Source of the DNA: Archaeoglobus veneficus SNP6
Lineage (GTDB): Archaea > Halobacteriota > Archaeoglobi > Archaeoglobales > Archaeoglobaceae
Assembly: GCF_000194625.1 (NCBI RefSeq)
Contig: NC_015320.1
Span: 310,001-374,000 of the forward strand
Direction: 5' to 3'
Length of the DNA stretch: 64,000 nucleotides
Each line of letters starts with the position of its first letter. Position 1 is the stretch's first letter. Below, piece by piece: positions 26,821-34,614 of the stretch. A program made the position numbers and the translations under genes. A model generated the notes under the pieces. The model made no database searches. It was not told the DNA's origin and saw only the letters and a program-made list of their open reading frames with translations.

Positions 26821-28056
26821 ATGCGAAACATCTTCGAGTCGTTGATAACGTCACCGAAAATTTTCCGCAACAGGGATGTGCTCAGGCACTCCTACACGCC
26901 CGACTACCTCCCCCACAGAAAGGAGCAGATAGAAAGCCTTGCGTCAATACTGGTTCCGGCGTTGAAGGGTGAAACTCCGTCGAACGTGTTCATTTACGGA
27001 AAAACCGGTACGGGGAAAACCGCCACGGTAAAATTTGTGGGAAACCAGCTGGAGGCGATGGGAAGAAAGCTGAACGTTCACTGCTACGTTCACTACCTCA
27101 ACTGCGAACTGATAGACACGCAGTACAGGGTTCTTGCAACTCTCGCGAAGGTTCTTGGCAGGAACGTGCCTATGACTGGCTGGCCGACGGATCAGGTTTA
27201 TGAGGAGGTAAGAAGAGCGATAGACTCGAGAGACCAGACAATCGTAATTGTGCTTGACGAGATAGACAAGCTGGTTAAAAAGGGAGACGAGGTGCTCTAC
27301 AACCTCTCACGCATTAACGGAGAACTCGAAAGGGCGAGGGTTAGTATAATCGGCATATCAAACGACCTGAAGTTCAAAAACTTCCTCGACCCCCGTGTGT
27401 TGAGCTCGCTGAGTGAAGAGGAGCTAATATTCCCGCCATACAACGCTGAGCAACTTCAGGACATTCTTGAGCAGCGTGCAGAACTTGCCTTCTACGAGGG
27501 TGTGCTTGACGATGACGTAATACCCTACTGCGCCGCTCTCGCAGCTCAGGAGCACGGAGATGCGAGAAAAGCTCTCGATCTGCTGCGTGTCAGCGGTGAA
27601 ATAGCGGAGAAGGAGAACGCAGATAGAATAACGAGAGATCACGTAAAGAAGGCTGTAAAGAAGATTGAAACTGATCACGTTGTTGAGGCAGTCAGAACTC
27701 TGCCAACGCAGAGCAAGGTTCTGCTCTTTGGCATGATAATTCTGACGGAGTCGGGAATGAGGAAGTTTACAACCGGGGAGGTTTACGCTGTGTACCGAAG
27801 CCTCTGCAGAAAGCTCAATATCGACTGTTTAACCCAGCGCAGAGTTAGCGATTTGATTGCTGAACTTGACATGCTCGGTATAATAAACTCTATAGTTATA
27901 TCCAAGGGTAGATACGGTAGAACGAGGGAGATAAAGCTCGATGTGCCAATAGAACCCATCAAGCAGACTCTGCTGGAAGACTACAGACTTGAAGCTCTCT
28001 CAGTAGTGGAAAGAAGCATGAGAAGCGTAACATCTCTCGAAGCATTTGAGGTGTAA
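26821..28056 (+). CDS. cdc6: Orc1/Cdc6 replication initiator
   Basis: This 411-residue AAA+ ATPase has Walker A IYGKTGTGKTATVKF (about residue 60), Walker B VIVLDEIDKL, sensor 1 IIGISND, and a C-terminal winged-helix (LCRKLNIDCLTQRRVSDLIAELDMLGII) for origin binding. It binds ORB elements and loads MCM. ATG 26821 (MRNIFESLI) is preferred with GGGTGG upstream; ATG 26764 would add 19 residues. The ORB upstream supports an active initiator gene. Confidence 0.95.
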   Translation: MRNIFESLITSPKIFRNRDVLRHSYTPDYLPHRKEQIESLASILVPALKGETPSNVFIYGKTGTGKTATVKFVGNQLEAMGRKLNVHCYVHYLNCELIDTQYRVLATLAKVLGRNVPMTGWPTDQVYEEVRRAIDSRDQTIVIVLDEIDKLVKKGDEVLYNLSRINGELERARVSIIGISNDLKFKNFLDPRVLSSLSEEELIFPPYNAEQLQDILEQRAELAFYEGVLDDDVIPYCAALAAQEHGDARKALDLLRVSGEIAEKENADRITRDHVKKAVKKIETDHVVEAVRTLPTQSKVLLFGMIILTESGMRKFTTGEVYAVYRSLCRKLNIDCLTQRRVSDLIAELDMLGIINSIVISKGRYGRTREIKLDVPIEPIKQTLLEDYRLEALSVVERSMRSVTSLEAFEV

Positions 28057-28238
28057 TTTTTTATTTTATTTCAATTTAAAACGGCTCTTGTCCTATTAAT
28101 TACTTATTTGTAAGACGAATAAGGTAGGGGTCTATAAGCGTTCAGACTCCTTTCTAGCCCCGTATATGGTATCCAGGATCGTCTATCTCTTATCTATTCG
28201 CAATATCTGGCAAATTCGCCTATATTAATAATTTTAGG

Positions 28239-28820
28239 CTAAGTGTCTGTTTTTTTATCGTCTTTTTTGACTATCGTGAGCTTCCTCAGACCGTCCAATA
28301 TCTCAACAGGCATACTCTGAGCTTTAAACATGTTCTCGAGGAAAACTTTTACGAGCTTCTGTTCACTACGAGTTGGAAGGATAACCACGTATGAGTTTCC
28401 GTTTGCTTTAACATTAAACCAATTCTTAGCCTCAAAATATTTAAGTGACTCGTAGATGTCTTTGAGACCCATGATCTTATTTTGGACGCCTTGGTTAAAT
28501 CCAATTTTTTTTATGCGTTCAAGCAGTTCGCTATAGTCTCTTTTACTTAGTTCATCCATAATGGCTGCCCATAGTTCAATATCCACAAGAATGTTTTCTT
28601 CATCATTTACGAGTTCTCTGTAGATTCTTAGTTTTTCTGCATTCAGCTCGTTTTTTCCATTATTTAGTTCAAAATATGTAGTAATTGCAGATCTTACAAT
28701 CTCTGAAACGGTTTTATTCTCTTCTTTTTTGGCCAGTGCATCCAGTAGTTCTTTAGTTTTGCTGTCTAAGGAAATTGAGATCCTTATTGTATCTTTTTTG
28801 ACGTCCAAGCTACCCTGCAC
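28239..28820 (-). CDS. ribbon-helix-helix regulator with unassigned C-terminal domain
   Basis: This 193-residue protein starts with a ribbon-helix-helix unit (TIRISISLDSKTKELLDALAK, then KTVSEIVRSAITTYF). The rest, rich in Lys and Glu, ends in a domain KANGNSYVVILPTRSEQKLVKVFL, possibly for ligand binding or dimerisation. It overlaps the 3' end of the DUF1634-type gene by 11 nt, so it is the last gene of that operon and probably its regulator. AT-rich codon use differs from neighbours, suggesting transfer. Confidence 0.7.
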   Translation of the reverse strand: MQGSLDVKKDTIRISISLDSKTKELLDALAKKEENKTVSEIVRSAITTYFELNNGKNELNAEKLRIYRELVNDEENILVDIELWAAIMDELSKRDYSELLERIKKIGFNQGVQNKIMGLKDIYESLKYFEAKNWFNVKANGNSYVVILPTRSEQKLVKVFLENMFKAQSMPVEILDGLRKLTIVKKDDKKTDT

Positions 28821-29544
28821 CCCCTATGTTCATAATCAAGGGTCTTATTATCGCATACAGGAATTCGATGGTTATCACAATGAACAGAAGTCTTAGTGTG
28901 CCTTTGGTTCGGGGAATCGTGAGTACAAATCCGATTAATGGTGTTAGTGCAAGGATACTTGTTCCGATGACTACACCGTTTTCTGGGTCTGTGAATGAAG
29001 ACAAGAACCATGTGTAGCCGTGTACGCCGATTCCCTTAACATCTTTCCAGAACTTAGTCGCAGGCTCACTCCATTTCATGACTTCCATGTTGAGATTGTC
29101 GCTTGGATTGACCCCTGTGAAATACAGAGCGGCCGAGAACAGTATTATGGCTAACCCCACATTGCACATTATCCTCATGACTTCTGCAAAGATTTTATTT
29201 ACTGGATCTATATTTATCTCCATTTTTAGTGATGAGCCGTTTGTGATAGGAGCCAGAGCTTCTCCGGAATACTCTGGTGCCATAACTTCCGCGAGTTCAT
29301 CTAAGCTTGATACAATCCCTGGATCTTTGGTATCTCTGACACTACCCCTGCTATCGGTTGTTACAGTACTGCTGGTTTTTTCACATTTTTTTGTCGATCC
29401 CCCCTCCTCTACCGGTATTTTTGTTTCGTTATATCTCGCTAAAGCCTCCCCTCCATAGGGTGGGGCCATAACTTCCGCTAAATCGTCTAAACTTGGAATA
29501 ACAACCTCTTTAATTTTTGTTCCCAGTCCATTCGTCTTTTTCAT
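28810..29544 (-). CDS. DUF1634-type membrane protein with a tandem N-terminal motif
   Basis: The C-terminal half (from about residue 115) has three hydrophobic segments around VHGYTWFLSS and resembles the DUF1634 proteins that accompany TauE/SafE exporters. The N-terminal 110 residues are soluble and hold two copies of the same motif: SLDDLAEVMAPPYGGEALA (residues 18-36) and SLDELAEVMAPEYSGEALA (about 79-97), joined by a charged linker. This repeat is absent from the paralog at 59905-60336. It may bind a partner or regulate the transporter, but that is inference. Second gene of the TauE operon. Confidence 0.65.
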   Translation of the reverse strand: MKKTNGLGTKIKEVVIPSLDDLAEVMAPPYGGEALARYNETKIPVEEGGSTKKCEKTSSTVTTDSRGSVRDTKDPGIVSSLDELAEVMAPEYSGEALAPITNGSSLKMEINIDPVNKIFAEVMRIMCNVGLAIILFSAALYFTGVNPSDNLNMEVMKWSEPATKFWKDVKGIGVHGYTWFLSSFTDPENGVVIGTSILALTPLIGFVLTIPRTKGTLRLLFIVITIEFLYAIIRPLIMNIGGAG

Positions 29545-29566
29545 ATCTCCCCCTCCAATCTTTTAT

Positions 29567-30562
29567 TTAAATTAAATTTATTAAACCAAGTCCATGAAGC
29601 CCCTGTAATATATTTACAATAGCTGAGAGTCCAATTAAACTTATAACAAGATATTTTATTACCTTGGGCTTTGCTCTCACAGCAATCCTCGAACCTATCC
29701 TCGAGCCTATTCCAATTCCCAGTACAACCGGGACTACAATTAACGGAAGGACCGCTCCGTTTGCGAGGTACACCCAGAGTGAAGCTGCGTCGTTTATCGA
29801 TAGAATGAGCATACTTGTTGCCACTGAAGCCTTCAATGGAACGCCCATTAGTAAGTTTAAAACGGGGACGTTGGCCCATCCAGCGCCCAATCCAAACATG
29901 CCTGCTATAAAGCCTACACCAGCGAACACAGCCATTGCAAGTGGGAGGTTTGTTGTCTTGTACTCCACGACTCTATTCAGTGTTGGTTCGTACCACGCAC
30001 CCTGTATACCAATTATTTCAGACAGTCTGTCGGTCTTTTTGACCTCTGGATAATCGATGTTCTTAGAAGTTGCAAGTGCGGCGAGCATAAAGAGCAGAAC
30101 TACGCCAAGACTGATTTTTACGTAACTTGAGCCCTGTGGAAATGCGTTGGATACCCACAGGCCAACTACACCTCCTATTACTGAGAATATCGTAGAAACT
30201 ACTACCAAAGGTGCCACAACTTTCATATTTGCCAAACCCTTTTTCGTAAAGTGTGGTGCAGAGTTGAGCGAAGTCGTAAGTGCTGCTACCAGACCAGCAC
30301 CCCTAATGAAGTCTACGCTAAATGGCAGAACGGCCATACCCAGCCCAACGAATATGACACCACCACCCACACCGGATATGGGTCCAATAATTCCTATTAC
30401 CAGAGTAAATAAGAATAGGAATATCACCCATTTTTGCCAGGGTAATAATACCACGTGTCCACTCAAAAGCCCCCATGTAATTGCTGATAGCCCTACGACC
30501 AGTACCAATGCTGTAGCAGTCAGCGGTATCTTCATTCCAATTCTACTCAATTTTGTCTCCAT
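29567..30562 (-). CDS. TauE/SafE family sulfur oxyanion transporter
   Basis: This 331-residue membrane protein has about nine hydrophobic segments in two related halves. The first carries GPISGVGGGVIFVGLGM and the second GMFGLGAGWANVPVLNLLMG, both typical of TauE/SafE (sulfite or organosulfonate export). It is clearly paralogous to the protein at 58897-59892, sharing YPEVK-x2-D-x-LSE and the GMFGLGAGWA motif. ATG 30562 is preferred over TTG 30571, since a TATA (30581-30591) is 25 nt upstream. Substrate and direction are not known. Confidence 0.85.
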   Translation of the reverse strand: METKLSRIGMKIPLTATALVLVVGLSAITWGLLSGHVVLLPWQKWVIFLFLFTLVIGIIGPISGVGGGVIFVGLGMAVLPFSVDFIRGAGLVAALTTSLNSAPHFTKKGLANMKVVAPLVVVSTIFSVIGGVVGLWVSNAFPQGSSYVKISLGVVLLFMLAALATSKNIDYPEVKKTDRLSEIIGIQGAWYEPTLNRVVEYKTTNLPLAMAVFAGVGFIAGMFGLGAGWANVPVLNLLMGVPLKASVATSMLILSINDAASLWVYLANGAVLPLIVVPVVLGIGIGSRIGSRIAVRAKPKVIKYLVISLIGLSAIVNILQGLHGLGLINLI

Positions 30563-30580
30563 GTGACTCAATCCGACTAA

Positions 30581-30591
30581 AAAAGTATATG
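30581..30591 (-). promoter_or_regulatory. TATA box of the TauE-DUF1634-RHH operon
   Basis: CATATACTTTT on the minus strand is centred about 25 nt from ATG 30562. Confidence 0.45.
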
Positions 30592-30615
30592 AATTTTGTT
30601 ATTTTGATTTAATAA

Positions 30616-30703
30616 TTAGTAACATTGATTCAAAATACTTAGTAATATTAACTAAACAGAGACTATTTGGGATAATCTACTGATTAAACAGTCATATAGT
30701 CTC
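30616..30703. repeat. direct and inverted repeats between divergent TauE and RHH genes
   Basis: TTAGTAACATT (30616-30626) and TTAGTAATATT (30639-30649) are direct repeats 23 nt apart. GAGACTAT (30659-30666) and ATAGTCTC (30696-30703) are exact inverted arms. They lie between two divergent promoters, one for a transporter and one for an RHH protein, so they are candidate operators. Confidence 0.4.
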
Positions 30704-30796
30704 ATCAAATACCACCTTAAAGCGAAAAATACTTAAATTATCATAACACATTAACAATACCAAATATGTGAAACGGGTGGAATGGGGGTTGGAGTT

Positions 30797-31066
30797 ATGC
30801 AAGGCGACCAGAGTAAAAGGGTTTTAAGTTTGAGAATAACAATGGATAAAACGTTCGAAGACAAGTTTAACAAAATCAAAAACGAACTTGGACTGAGTTC
30901 AAATGCAGAAGTGATAAGGTTTCTGGTGAACAAATACTATAAAGAAATAATTGGAAAAGGCGGTTTGGTAGGTCTGGTGTTTTTGAAGTTGCTGGAATCT
31001 CTCAATCTGGCCGAAATACTGGACCTTGTCAACCTGACTGATGCGATGCCGCTGTTAGGATGTTGA
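30797..31066 (+). CDS. small ribbon-helix-helix protein
   Basis: This 89-residue protein carries RVLSLRITMDKTFEDKFNKIKNELGLSSNAEVIRFLVNKYYKE, a typical RHH DNA-binding fold, then a hydrophobic tail (GLVGLVFLKLLESLNLAEIL). It is divergent from the TauE operon and could bind the repeats in the shared intergenic region. Start may be ATG 30782 or ATG 30797; the first has GGGTGG almost adjacent. Function as repressor is inferred. Confidence 0.6.
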   Translation: MQGDQSKRVLSLRITMDKTFEDKFNKIKNELGLSSNAEVIRFLVNKYYKEIIGKGGLVGLVFLKLLESLNLAEILDLVNLTDAMPLLGC

Positions 31067-31158
31067 AGGGCCAGAAGAATTCGTAAAAATGGCGGTAAAA
31101 ATTATTAAACAATTTGTTGACCAGTGCTAAAAGATTTCAGCCAAATCTGTTAAAAAGA

Positions 31159-31617
31159 TTACTTGGTAAGGGCTATCCTGAGTTTCTCTGGGTCGTACTT
31201 CCAGTTTGCGGGCAGTACACCCTTCTCCTTGTAATAGTTTGAGAGTCTCCAGATCTTCGCCTCGATTAACTGCAGACCTCTTATGTTGTGGTAGTCCTTT
31301 CTGTGAACTGCAACGTGCTGTCTGAGCTTTATCGCCTTCTTTATCAGGGCCTTGAGGTCTTCAGGCAGCGTTATCTCCGCACCTTTCTCCTTCAGTATCT
31401 GCTGAATCTTCTTGCCAGTAACCTGTCTGACGGAAGGAATGCCATAGCGATCGCGGAGTATCATACCTATCATGCTCGGCTCGTAGCCCTCATTGTAAAG
31501 CTCTATGATCTTCTTCTCGACCTCTTCGGCACTCATTTCTACCCATTCTGGTGGACCATCCCTGTAAACTCTTTTTGAGCCTGAGCTGCCTCTTCTCCTT
31601 GCGTGCATTCTTGCCAT
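31159..31617 (-). CDS. rps15: 30S ribosomal protein S15
   Basis: This 152-residue protein begins MARMHARRRGSSGSKR and carries the archaeal/eukaryotic S15 (S13e) N-terminal extension with EVEKKIIELYNEGYEPSMIGMILRD, then the S15 core RQHVAVHRKDYHNIRGLQLIEAKIWRL. ATG 31617 is preferred because GAGGTGATGCTC precedes it. A TATATAT element about 40 nt upstream gives it its own promoter. Confidence 0.95.
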   Translation of the reverse strand: MARMHARRRGSSGSKRVYRDGPPEWVEMSAEEVEKKIIELYNEGYEPSMIGMILRDRYGIPSVRQVTGKKIQQILKEKGAEITLPEDLKALIKKAIKLRQHVAVHRKDYHNIRGLQLIEAKIWRLSNYYKEKGVLPANWKYDPEKLRIALTK

Positions 31618-31666
31618 GAGCATCACCTCTGAGCAGCTTTTTTAGGATGCATATATATCTTGCGGC

Positions 31667-31981
31667 CTAATCGTACTCTCGCCACGTTTTGCCGCATTTC
31701 GTGCAGCGGAAGAAGCGAACCTCGCTCTCATCTGCAGCCCTGAGCTGTCTGAGCCACCAGTACGCTTCTCTGTTTCCGCACTCAGGACACACGACTCGCG
31801 TTGTTGGCAGGGTTTTGATGTTGTCTCCTTCAATAACGGGGACCTCTTCCTTGTTCCCCTTTGCTACTATCACTATCTCCTCTTTCTCGTCATCGGCTAC
31901 CTTCTCGTACCCGCACTTCCTGCAAACGAGCTTGTCTCCCTGGTATATCATGATTGACTTACACTTTGGGCAGAATTCCAC
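31667..31981 (-). CDS. tfs: transcription factor S (TFIIS-like cleavage factor)
   Basis: This 104-residue protein has an N-terminal zinc ribbon (CPKCKSIM and CRKCGYEK) and a C-terminal TFIIS-type ribbon ([29 protein letters not shown]-type, here [14 protein letters not shown]) with the acidic loop that activates RNA cleavage by a stalled polymerase. The start is GTG 31981, 23 nt inside the NUDIX gene, since the first cysteines follow at once. Length is normal. Confidence 0.93.
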   Translation of the reverse strand: [104 protein letters not shown]

Positions 31982-32372
31982 GAATCATCGCCTCCGCATC
32001 TCTTATCATCTTCTCGTGGTCGAACGCAAGACTGGGAAGTGAGTCGAGGAGGAATAAGGCCACCTCTCTTGCATCACTTCCAGCTCTCAACTCACCGCCC
32101 GAGGGCAGCACCACGTAACATATTGAAACGAAGTGGCCCCGGGGGTCACGATTAGGATCAGAGTAAACTCCAACGAGCTTATAAATCTTCCCTTCCAAGC
32201 CTGTTTCTTCTTCAACTTCTCTTAGCAAGGCATCTTCAACTCTCTCGCCGTATTCCACTATACCTCCCGGCAAAGCGTAGAATCCCTTGAATGGCTCATT
32301 CTTTCGCTTTATCAGGACTATTTTTCCTTCGTATGGGATTATTGCATCGACCGTTAGAGTAATGCACTTCAT
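31959..32372 (-). CDS. NUDIX hydrolase
   Basis: This 137-residue protein contains a full Nudix box starting at GGIVEYGERVEDALLREVEEETGLEG (G-x5-E-x7-REVxEExGL). Members hydrolyse nucleoside diphosphate-linked compounds such as ADP-ribose or oxidised nucleotides. The substrate cannot be read from the sequence. It overlaps tfs by 23 nt and follows the PHP gene by 4 nt, so the three form an operon. Confidence 0.9.
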   Translation of the reverse strand: MKCITLTVDAIIPYEGKIVLIKRKNEPFKGFYALPGGIVEYGERVEDALLREVEEETGLEGKIYKLVGVYSDPNRDPRGHFVSICYVVLPSGGELRAGSDAREVALFLLDSLPSLAFDHEKMIRDAEAMIRGILPKV

Positions 32373-32376
32373 GCTT

Positions 32377-33006
32377 TCACCTTTGCAATATGAACTTCCA
32401 CTCTTTCAGCCTCCTCGCAACTTCTATGGCCCACTTCACGTCTCCAACCCTCGAAAGTGAGTGGGCGTCGCTACCAATTGAGTACTTAAGCTTCCTTTCC
32501 GCGTTTAGCAAATCGAGTGGTGGGGCTCTGTGCGTTGTGTTGATTTCGAGGGCTATGTCGTGCTCCGAAAGCAGGTCGAGGATTTCTGCATCTCTTTCGG
32601 GAATCCTCTCGTAGCTATCGAATATTGAGGAGTGGAAGTGTCCGAGAACATCAAAGTCATGCTTCTTTATGCATAGTTCTATTCTCCTGTAGTACTCTTC
32701 CGGAGGTAGGCATTCGTGAATTGATGCGATGATAATGTCGAACTTGAAGTCGGGCAGGATAATTTCCCCATCGCTGCCAATTCCGCACTCCACACCACTG
32801 AGAACCTCGATATCGTACTTTGCCCTTGCCCTTTCGATTTCTTCCTGCCTGCGCTTTGCCTTCCCCTCTGTCAGGCCCCGGGGATGTTCGATGGAGTGGT
32901 CTGTTATGGCAATTACCTTAATTCTCCTCTCCTTGGCCTTCCTGACTATCTCCTCTATTGTTCCCTGACCGTCCGAGTAAGCTGAGTGGATGTGAAGATC
33001 GTACAC
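32377..33006 (-). CDS. PHP domain phosphoesterase
   Basis: This 209-residue protein has the PHP metal motifs: DLHIHSAYSDGQG at the N-terminus, AITDHSIEHPRG, SGVECG, IIASIHE, DVLGHFH and SIGSDAHS at the end. It is similar to histidinol-phosphatase and polymerase-associated PHP phosphatases. The start is GTG 33006, about 26 nt from a TATA (TTTAAATA near 33029-33036). Substrate unknown. Confidence 0.87.
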   Translation of the reverse strand: MYDLHIHSAYSDGQGTIEEIVRKAKERRIKVIAITDHSIEHPRGLTEGKAKRRQEEIERARAKYDIEVLSGVECGIGSDGEIILPDFKFDIIIASIHECLPPEEYYRRIELCIKKHDFDVLGHFHSSIFDSYERIPERDAEILDLLSEHDIALEINTTHRAPPLDLLNAERKLKYSIGSDAHSLSRVGDVKWAIEVARRLKEWKFILQR

Positions 33007-33250
33007 GTATGAGACTTGCCGGGATTGTATTTAAACTTAAGTTGTGATAGTATCTCTTGAGATAAGTAGAGTTGCACAAGAAAGTATTTATTTTATGTTA
33101 TCCTATTTCCTCCCGTATCGAATTCTTGTATGGAAAGGCTACATCGAAGTATTGCTTGTTGGCCCCGGGAATTATAGTTTTGGGCCTTGGTGATTGGAAG
33201 TTAATCGAGTTAAACAGCAGGCAGTTGGATCTTACCTTTTCCCACGGCAA

Positions 33251-33260
33251 AGTTATATAC
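33251..33260 (+). promoter_or_regulatory. TATA box for artA
   Basis: AGTTATATAC is centred 25 nt from ATG 33281, which selects this start over an in-frame start at 33194. The 33007-33250 stretch to its left holds only the PHP promoter and no convincing gene. Confidence 0.5.
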
Positions 33261-33280
33261 AGCAAAATTATCTTGCGGAC

Positions 33281-34027
33281 ATGGATTTGCCTGATACGCT
33301 CGTAATGGTCTCCATCGCAATGATGCTCGCATTTATCGCTTCCAAGCTGAAAATAGCCGGGTTTTTCGCCTGGTTTACATTCGGAATCGCATGGCTTTTG
33401 AAGGTTCCGTACTATCTCTCCATAGGAGACTACTACAACGTTGTCGTGCTGAGCCTTGCTTTCGCATTCTTCCTTGCTGTGGCCATCCGCATTATACGCA
33501 CGGACAAGCTTGATGTGTTCATCGACGTTACGTCTTTTTCGGCCGTCGCAGCCCTCGTTTACTTCACCTTTGCCCTTACACCCCTCGGAAATATGCTCAT
33601 CCATGCTGTTGCAACCCAGACGGCCCTCGTTGGCTCTACCCTCGGTTTTGGAATGGTTAGCGACGGGGAGATGCTTTTTGCAAACTCGAAGCGGGTGGAG
33701 ATAATCCTCGCGTGCACAGGCATAGAGAGCATGGCCCTTTTTACTGGCGCAACCCTCGGAATCAAGGCAGAGTGGAGGAGAAAGGTTAAGGCATTCCTTA
33801 TCTCAGTTCCTGTCATATACATTCTCAACATCCTGAGGAACGTTTTCGTTATGGCAAGCTACGCTTATAGCTGGTTTGGGGAAAACAGCTTTTACATAGC
33901 ACATCACGTAATATCGAAGTTCCTCGCCACTATAGCTTTAATATTAATATCTCTGGCAGTCTTTAGATTTTTACCGGAACTCGAAGAGCTTATATTTTCT
34001 CTCAAGGATTCCATGGTGGGAAGATGA
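33281..34027 (+). CDS. artA: archaeosortase A-type membrane transpeptidase
   Basis: This 248-residue polytopic protein has about seven membrane segments and the exosortase/archaeosortase active-site triad: Cys in ILACTGIESMAL (about residue 147), Arg in LNILRNVFVM, and His in YIAHHVISKF. ArtA removes the C-terminal PGF-CTERM segment of surface proteins and couples the protein to lipid. The following genes make archaetidylserine and archaetidylethanolamine, which agrees with the lipid requirement shown in haloarchaea. It overlaps asd by 4 nt. No PGF-CTERM substrate is visible in this window. Confidence 0.88.
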   Translation: MDLPDTLVMVSIAMMLAFIASKLKIAGFFAWFTFGIAWLLKVPYYLSIGDYYNVVVLSLAFAFFLAVAIRIIRTDKLDVFIDVTSFSAVAALVYFTFALTPLGNMLIHAVATQTALVGSTLGFGMVSDGEMLFANSKRVEIILACTGIESMALFTGATLGIKAEWRRKVKAFLISVPVIYILNILRNVFVMASYAYSWFGENSFYIAHHVISKFLATIALILISLAVFRFLPELEELIFSLKDSMVGR

Positions 34028-34614
34028 TAGAGCGAAGCGGTTTGAGACTTGCAACAATTGAACTTGCCTTGGCATTGCTCGTATTTGCAGCATTTCCCGG
34101 GATCTCATACCTTTTGCTGGTAGCTGTCACCTTCACACTGCTCTTTTTCCGCGATCCACCCCGCAGAATTCAGGACGGTGTAGTCTCGCCGGCGGATGGC
34201 AGGGTGGATTATGTGGGGGAGAGGAGGATAGAGATATTCATGGGCCCCTTTGACTGCCACATCAACAGAAGCCCGGTCGATGGTGTTGTAACAAAAACGA
34301 GATACATCAGAGGAACGTTTCCGCCTGCGTACAATAGGAGCGGTAAAGCGGAGAGAAACGAGATATACATCTCCACTCCGGACGGCGAATTCAAAGTCGT
34401 ACAGGTTGCCGGCTTCTTTGCAAGGAGAATCGTCTGCTACGTCGGTAAGGGGGACTTCGTGAGGAAAGGACAGAAAATTGGCATAATAAAGTTTGGTTCT
34501 CGCGTGATACTTGAGGTACCCGATGGCTACAGATTCGTGAAGAGTGTGGGAGAAAAGGTTAAGGCCGGGGAGACGATAGCGGTGAAAGCATGTTCAGCAT
34601 ACTGCGGGAAGTAA
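34024..34614 (+). CDS. asd: archaetidylserine decarboxylase proenzyme
   Basis: This 196-residue protein belongs to the short PSD-A type decarboxylases. It has two N-terminal membrane helices, then SPADGRVDYVG, MGPFDCHINRSPVDG and IKFGSRVILEVP; the Ser in FGS is the self-cleavage site that forms the pyruvoyl cofactor. It makes archaetidylethanolamine. It lies between artA and pssA with overlaps at both ends, so translation is coupled. Confidence 0.9.
   Translation: MIERSGLRLATIELALALLVFAAFPGISYLLLVAVTFTLLFFRDPPRRIQDGVVSPADGRVDYVGERRIEIFMGPFDCHINRSPVDGVVTKTRYIRGTFPPAYNRSGKAERNEIYISTPDGEFKVVQVAGFFARRIVCYVGKGDFVRKGQKIGIIKFGSRVILEVPDGYRFVKSVGEKVKAGETIAVKACSAYCGK

Noticed and set aside
28057-28238. 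A second ORB downstream of orc1/cdc6
   Set aside because: TATCCAGGAT in this gap is not close enough to the TTTCCAGTGGAAA core.
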